The notes under the pieces: generated by a model
The model's database searches: none
What the model was told of the DNA's origin: nothing
Seen by the model: the letters and a program-made list of their open reading frames with translations, nothing else
Origin: Teretinema zuelzerae
GTDB lineage: Bacteria > Spirochaetota > Spirochaetia > Treponematales > Treponemataceae
NCBI RefSeq assembly: GCF_021021555.1
Contig: NZ_JAINWA010000001.1
Coordinates: 744,001-808,000, forward strand
DNA length: 64,000 nucleotides
Reading direction: 5' to 3'
Made by a program: the position numbers and the translations under genes
Shown: positions 59,906 through 64,000 of the stretch, in pieces
Layout of the letters: each line of letters opens with the position of its first letter
How positions within the stretch are numbered: position 1 is the first letter of the stretch

Positions 59906-60895
59906 TTACAGTAACGACCTCAACCGGATGCCGTTCAGCTCCTCCGCCGTGAACACCCCTTCCCGATAGAGGCTGAGGTACTCTTCGCTCAGGCTGGCGT
60001 CGAAGACGATGCGGTCGTCGGTATTGATGGTGACCGGAACTCCCGCCTTCGAGAGGGCGGATACCGGATGGGAAGCAATGGATGGAGCGCGGCCGAGACG
60101 GACGTTGCTCGTGGGGCACACGTTCAGGACGGTGCCCCTGGCTGCGAGAAATTCCATCACGGAGGGATCTTCGGCGGCGCTGATCCCGTGCTGGACGGCG
60201 TCGAGCTCGAATAGCTCGACCGAACGGCGAACCGAGGAAGCGCCCCGGAGTTCGCCCGCGTGGGCCTTCAGACGGAGCCCTCTTTCCCGGGCCATGCTGT
60301 AGAAGGGAACGTAGTCCGCGTCGTCGCCTACCCGCTCGTCTCCATAGAGATCGATGGATTTAAATATGCCGGTGGAAAGGGCGGCGGGAACCCAGCTTTC
60401 CAGAAGAGCCAGGGGAATGCCCTTTGCCATGCCGAGTTCGGGACGCACATCCAGAACCGCAGACGGGCGGGCCGCGGCAGTCTCGGCGATTATCCTGTTA
60501 ATTTCTTCGGCCATCAGAACCGCGTCTCCGCCGAAAATATCGACGACCGAGGAATCGATGCTCGGCTCTATGACGGTCACTCCGTCCGCGATGGCGTTTT
60601 CAAGGGTGTTTCTGAAAAAAAACGCAAAGAATTTCCATAGATCCGCGCCCTCGCAGCCGGAGTACGGGCGGGCGAGAGTCACCAGCAGATAATGGTCGAA
60701 ATCAGTAAAATCGGGGAACACCCGGGGAGGCGGGGGCAGGGTTTGACCGCACCAGGCCATGTAGTCTTTGCGCGTACCGCCGCACAGTCCGTGAACATGG
60801 AGATCTCCCTTGGGCGCCGCCGAAACAAGAGCGCCGTCCCCGGCCTCAAGGCCCCGGATAAAACAGGCGGAATCAGCGTCGTCGGTGTGAATCAC
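59906..60895 (-). CDS. Adenosine deaminase family protein
   Basis: The start is taken as GTG 60895, because GAGGAGGC lies 6 bases before it and homology begins soon after. The 329-residue product has the metal site DLHVHGLCGG, the catalytic HAGEL, QHGIS, and the Asp motif NTDDRIVFD, all as in adenosine/AMP deaminases. It would deaminate adenosine or a related purine. The first 30 residues are not typical and may hold a different start. Confidence 0.88.
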   Translation of the reverse strand: MIHTDDADSACFIRGLEAGDGALVSAAPKGDLHVHGLCGGTRKDYMAWCGQTLPPPPRVFPDFTDFDHYLLVTLARPYSGCEGADLWKFFAFFFRNTLENAIADGVTVIEPSIDSSVVDIFGGDAVLMAEEINRIIAETAAARPSAVLDVRPELGMAKGIPLALLESWVPAALSTGIFKSIDLYGDERVGDDADYVPFYSMARERGLRLKAHAGELRGASSVRRSVELFELDAVQHGISAAEDPSVMEFLAARGTVLNVCPTSNVRLGRAPSIASHPVSALSKAGVPVTINTDDRIVFDASLSEEYLSLYREGVFTAEELNGIRLRSLL

Positions 60896-61202
60896 TGCAA
60901 AGCCTCCTCTCGGGTTTCGCGTCGCGCGTCGCGCCGCATAAGCAGCAGAAACTATGCCAGAATCATCCCTGCGAAACAAGACAGGGGCCTGCGCGAAAAA
61001 AGCGAAATATCCACATATGCATAGAGGATCAGGCAGGTTTGCACTGTGTCGCAGGAACCAGAGAACGCATACTGAAAGAAGATCGAGAAGATACTGGAAC
61101 GGACTATAAATGAAGCTGTGCAAATGAAGGTAATCGGAACGGCGAAAGAGCAAAAGGGATCACGATTTCTTGTTAAGCCGGCCCGAATGATATGCCTTCC
61201 GG
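60896..61202. other. Intergenic stretch without a supported gene
   Basis: About 300 bases separate the end of the radical SAM gene from the deaminase start, both on the minus strand. I see no gene or clear riboswitch. It must contain the deaminase promoter or leader. Confidence 0.4.
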
Positions 61203-62443
61203 TCAGCCTTTGACGATTTTCAAGGAAGGATAGTCGAAATAGCGGCCGCCTTCGAGAATCTCCCGGCCGAGGGATTCGAGCCGCGCGTTGCCGAGAAAGG
61301 AGGGCGCTCCGGAGGCGGCAAGCGAAGCTGAAAGCCGGTCGCGCAAGCGTTCGGCGAGAATCCGGGTGATCGGGAAGGGGTCGGAGGAGAGGATGGGGAT
61401 GCGCTTTCTTCTGAGGGAAGTGCGTTCTTCCGCGAGCCAGGCGGCGTAGCGGTCGGTCGCGGCCTTCAGGGGGCGGGTATCGATGCCGCGGTACGAATAC
61501 AGGGTTTGCATGTGGCAGAACAGAACGAAGAGGGCGTCCGGAGGAGAAAGCAGATCCCGGTAGATCCGGTGGGGAATCATCTGGGAAAGGCCGCGGCCGC
61601 GCACCTTGGCGTCGAGGCGGGAATGAAACCCGCCGGAGAGCGAAGCGAGGGGCATGCCGGACGGGCGGTTTTCCCGGTAGAGTTCTTCGTAGAGCGGGCG
61701 CAGGGACGGGTAGCTTCGGTCCAATAGCTCGAAGAAGCCGTCTTTCTGGCAGCCGGGACGAAGGGTGAGGCCGCCCGGATAGGCGAACTCCGCTCCGGCG
61801 GCGAGGGCCGCGTCCAAAAGGGAATCGAGCGATTCGTCGGAGTCCGATATGCCGGGACACAAGGGCATCGCCATGATTCCGGAGGAAAAACCCGCCTCGC
61901 GCGCGCGGGCGACGGCGGCAAGCCTGTCCGCGGGGGAGAGGCGCCTGGTTCAAGACGGGCGGCATCGGCCGCGTTAATGGTGGTCGCGGTGAAAATGACG
62001 ACCGCCTTCGGAAAGCGGGAGATGACGTCGAAATCGCGCTGGATGAGATCGCTCTTGGTCAGAATCACCAGGGGAAGGCCGGTTTCGGAGAGGATTTCGA
62101 GGGTCTTGCGCGTCAGACCGAGCTCAGCCTCGACGCCCTGATACACGTCCGTGACCCCGGAGCCGATGCAAATCGCACCGAACTCGCGCGCGCCGACTCC
62201 GGCGGACACATCGCGCGCGATGATTTCCGGCAGATTTTCCCGCACGGAAATATCCCGGGCAAAGTCCCCCTCCACGTAATATTTCTCGGCCCGCCCGTCG
62301 CAGTAGATGCAGCCGTGCGCGCAGCCCCGATACGGCGCGAGAGCGCGATAGAGAGACACAAGAAACGCTTCCGGAAGCCTCGCGCGCGCGAGTCCCGTTT
62401 TCGCTTCTATCGGATGAATTGAAACTGCGGATGAAAGCGGCAT
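61203..62443 (-). pseudogene. SPL-like radical SAM protein with a frameshift
   Basis: From ATG 62443 the frame reads SIHPIEAKTGLARARLPEAF, the radical SAM cluster site YRGCAHGCIYCDGR (CxxxCxxC) and VILTKSDLIQRDFDVI, as in spore-photoproduct-lyase-like proteins. Near 61936 it leaves the expected frame. The true continuation (ADRLAAVARAREAGF, then MAMPLCPGISDSDESL) lies in another frame and runs to 61203. Adding one base to the run of five G at 61932-61936 restores about 413 residues. The break is like that at 6685-6689 and may be a sequence error. Confidence 0.8.
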
Positions 62444-62449
62444 GAAGGA

Positions 62450-62458
62450 ATGATAGCA
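62450..62458 (-). promoter_or_regulatory. Extended -10 predicting a leaderless radical SAM mRNA
   Basis: The minus strand reads TGC-TATCAT. The seventh base after TATCAT is the A of ATG 62443. No ribosome site is present and no strong -35 is seen. Confidence 0.45.
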
Positions 62459-62515
62459 CAGAACGCGCAAGAGCAAAAACCGGACACTGAGCCCGCACGC
62501 CTGACCGGATTTAAA

Positions 62516-62545
62516 TTGACAATTCTAATACTCCACTTGTAGAAT
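62516..62545 (+). promoter_or_regulatory. padR promoter with overlapping inverted repeat
   Basis: TTGACA (62516-62521) and TAGAAT (62540-62545) are 18 bases apart. ATTCTA-N12-TAGAAT (62522-62545) spans the spacer and the -10, a likely site for autoregulation by the PadR protein. Confidence 0.55.
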
Positions 62546-62563
62546 ACTACTCATGAGGACTAT

Positions 62564-63103
62564 ATGTCGTTGAAACATGGATTGCTGGGGCTTCTGGACT
62601 ACGGATCGATGACAGGCTACGACCTGTGCAAGGCCTTCGACGATTCGCTCGCGTTTTTCTGGCAGGCGACCAGGAGCCAGGTGTACCGGGAACTCACCGC
62701 GATGGAAAAAAACAAATGGCTCGAGTCGGATCTCGTCATTCAAACGGGAAAGCCGAATCGCAAGGTGTACAAACTGACGAAAGAAGGGCGGGAGGAGCTC
62801 GACAGATGGCTTGCGACGCCGGCGGGAATGGAGGATCTGGAAAGCCGCAGCGCCTTCCTCATGCGTCTTTTTTTTTCTTCCCGGCTGAATCCGCGGCAGA
62901 CTATGGAGAATCTCGGCCGCTACCGCGAACTCTGCAAGGGAGCGCTGAGAACCCTGGAAGAGGGAGACGAAATCGAAGAATACTCGAAGGAAGTCTCGGA
63001 CCCCCGCGCCGCCCTGTACTGGAAGCTGACCCAGGACTTCGGAAAGGAGTACTACGGCATGTGCGTCCGCTGGGCGGAAGAATCGATACGAATACTGCAA
63101 TAG
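62564..63103 (+). CDS. PadR-family transcriptional regulator
   Basis: The 179-residue protein has the PadR winged helix (KHGLLGLLDYGSMTGYDLCKAF, then QVYRELTAMEKNKWL and KVYKLTKEGREELDRWLA). A Vir-like C-terminal helical domain follows. ATG 62564 follows GAGGACTAT. It precedes a flavodoxin-type reductase gene by 25 bases and probably controls it. Confidence 0.93.
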   Translation: MSLKHGLLGLLDYGSMTGYDLCKAFDDSLAFFWQATRSQVYRELTAMEKNKWLESDLVIQTGKPNRKVYKLTKEGREELDRWLATPAGMEDLESRSAFLMRLFFSSRLNPRQTMENLGRYRELCKGALRTLEEGDEIEEYSKEVSDPRAALYWKLTQDFGKEYYGMCVRWAEESIRILQ

Positions 63104-63128
63104 CCGAACCATCGGAAAGGAAATACTC

Positions 63129-64000
63129 ATGAAAGTGCTGGTATTGAACGGAAGCCCCCGGGGGCAAAAGAGCAACACGCTCAGAATAACGGAAGCGTTT
63201 CTGGAAGGCCTTGAAGCGGCGGGAAAACAAGAGATAACGAGGATCGACGTCCGCGAGAAAAAAATCGAGCCCTGCCTCGGATGCTTCGCCTGCTGGAAGG
63301 ATACGCCGGGAAAATGCGTAATCAAAGACGACATGGAGGCGATTCTCCCCCTGCTCGTAGAATCCGACCTCGTGCTCTGGAGCTTCCCCCTCTATTATTT
63401 TTCGATGCCTTCCAAGATCAAAGCCCTCATGGACAGGATGCTCCCGCTTAATCTCCCGTTCATGGAGGAACGGCCGGACGGAGGTGCAAGCCATCCGTCC
63501 CGGTACGACCTTTCGCATCAGCGGACCGTCGTCGTTTCGAGCTGCGGTTTTTTTTCCGCCACGAACAACTACGAAGCGCTGGACGCCCAGTTTTCCATCG
63601 CGTTCGGCAAGAACAACGTCGAAAAAATATTCTGCCCCCAGGGGGAAATACTGCAGGTGAAAGAACTTAAAGCCAGAACCGACGAATACCTGTCCATCGT
63701 GCGGAAGGCGGGAACCGAGTACGCGGAAAATTTCGCCGTTTCGCAGAGCACAAAAGCGGAACTGGAGCGGCCGATGCTGAGCGAACAGATTTACGCCCAG
63801 GTAGCGGACGCCAGCTGGGGAATCGAAAAACCCGCCTCGAGCGCGGCGGGGGCGGGCTCCGTCGGGCCGGGATCGGGAGAGTCCGCGCTCGCCGGCGCGA
63901 ATGGAGAGGACGCGGTATTCATCCGGCAGATGACGGCATTCTATAATCCTGAAGCCCTTTCCGGCGCCGAAGCGGTGCTGGAAATATCTTTCACGGACCT
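63129..64000 (+). CDS. Iron-sulfur flavoprotein-like NAD(P)H:FMN reductase (C-terminus off the right edge)
   Basis: From ATG 63129 (AAAGGAAATACTC) the frame is open to the edge, at least 290 residues. The flavodoxin-like FMN fold starts MKVLVLNGSPRGQKSNT. The C-x2-C-x2-C-x6-C motif CLGCFACWKDTPGKC is typical of iron-sulfur flavoproteins. LWSFPLYYFSMPSKIKALMDR follows. After about residue 235 a Gly/Ala/Ser-rich linker leads into a further domain, of which only TAFYNPEALSGAEAVLEIS is seen; a lipid-binding SCP2-like module is one guess. It is probably in one operon with padR. Confidence 0.85.
   Translation, partial: MKVLVLNGSPRGQKSNTLRITEAFLEGLEAAGKQEITRIDVREKKIEPCLGCFACWKDTPGKCVIKDDMEAILPLLVESDLVLWSFPLYYFSMPSKIKALMDRMLPLNLPFMEERPDGGASHPSRYDLSHQRTVVVSSCGFFSATNNYEALDAQFSIAFGKNNVEKIFCPQGEILQVKELKARTDEYLSIVRKAGTEYAENFAVSQSTKAELERPMLSEQIYAQVADASWGIEKPASSAAGAGSVGPGSGESALAGANGEDAVFIRQMTAFYNPEALSGAEAVLEISFTD

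Noticed and set aside
60896-61202. Purine riboswitch before the adenosine deaminase gene
   Set aside because: No conserved purine-aptamer loops or flanking stem could be recognised in this leader.
62564-62581. Classic PadR site ATGT-N8-ACAT over the padR start
   Set aside because: The gap is 7 rather than 8 bases and the site lies within the coding start. The ATTCTA-N12-TAGAAT repeat over the promoter is more convincing.
1-64000. Insertion sequences, prophage, tRNA or rRNA genes
   Set aside because: No transposase, integrase, phage protein, tRNA-like fold or rRNA sequence was recognised anywhere in the window, despite signs of gene transfer at the left edge.

Overview
The window looks like chromosomal DNA of a strictly anaerobic, host-gut-type spirochaete close to Treponema. 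It is moderately GC-rich and gene-dense, with long runs of overlapping genes. No rRNA or tRNA marker is present, so the assignment is inference. It rests on the two-membrane features (signal peptides, LolA-like protein, beta-barrels, lipoproteins), the fused DAK2-DegV protein, many oxygen-sensitive Fe-S proteins, and the general protein style. The left edge carries a Fibrobacter-like xylanase that looks horizontally acquired.

Layout. 1-2.2 kb: truncated GH11 xylanase, a tiny ORF and an amidotransferase remnant. 2.2-8 kb: TetR-controlled efflux operon (TetR, MMPL exporter, LolA-like protein, frameshifted outer-membrane barrel, polyferredoxin). 8.2-16.4 kb: accessory stretch with an LRR protein, a four-gene AlaX/lipoprotein/racemase/GNAT unit, a VOC protein, a GNAT gene with an internal stop, pirin and an outer-membrane protein. 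16.4-19.8 kb: tandem Rrf2 regulators beside divergent PLP sulfur-amino-acid enzymes that share an operator-like motif. 19.7-26.3 kb: PEP/pyruvate-binding protein, MgtC, acyl-ACP thioesterase, ZIP transporter, HD-GYP phosphodiesterase. 26.4-34.5 kb: a self-contained hexitol PTS operon with its own EI, HPr, dehydrogenase, sugar-phosphate kinase and PRD regulator. 34.8-43.8 kb: LUD protein; DUF1295/PlsY/DAK2-DegV lipid genes; Zn ABC transporter with a Fur-type regulator; two periplasmic or lipoprotein genes. 43.9-45.4 kb: a large unknown protein that resembles a RelA/SpoT synthetase.

The centrepiece is 45.5-53.8 kb. It holds an ORP/Mrp-type cluster: three NifX-fold proteins, an Mrp ATPase, two ferredoxin-containing MinD-type ATPases, a C_GCAxxG_C_C protein and a sigma54 activator. 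Two near-perfect sigma54 promoters lie in it, each with a TTGCA-N4-TGCAA-like site about 84 bp upstream. The same motif pair covers the activator's own promoter. Divergent from this are two half-size permeases behind a CRP/FNR-type palindrome, then a DUF438-hemerythrin-PAS sensor. Next to it (53.85-56.6 kb) a GcvH-like lipoyl carrier, a lipoate ligase and a dihydrolipoamide dehydrogenase form an overlapping operon without glycine-cleavage genes.

56.6-64 kb: thioredoxin-CcdA fusion, four-S1-domain protein, RRM protein, adenosine deaminase, a frameshifted radical SAM gene, PadR and an iron-sulfur flavoprotein-like gene cut by the right edge. Several genes lack a Shine-Dalgarno sequence and have a promoter placed so that transcription should begin exactly at the start codon, which suggests leaderless mRNAs are common here.
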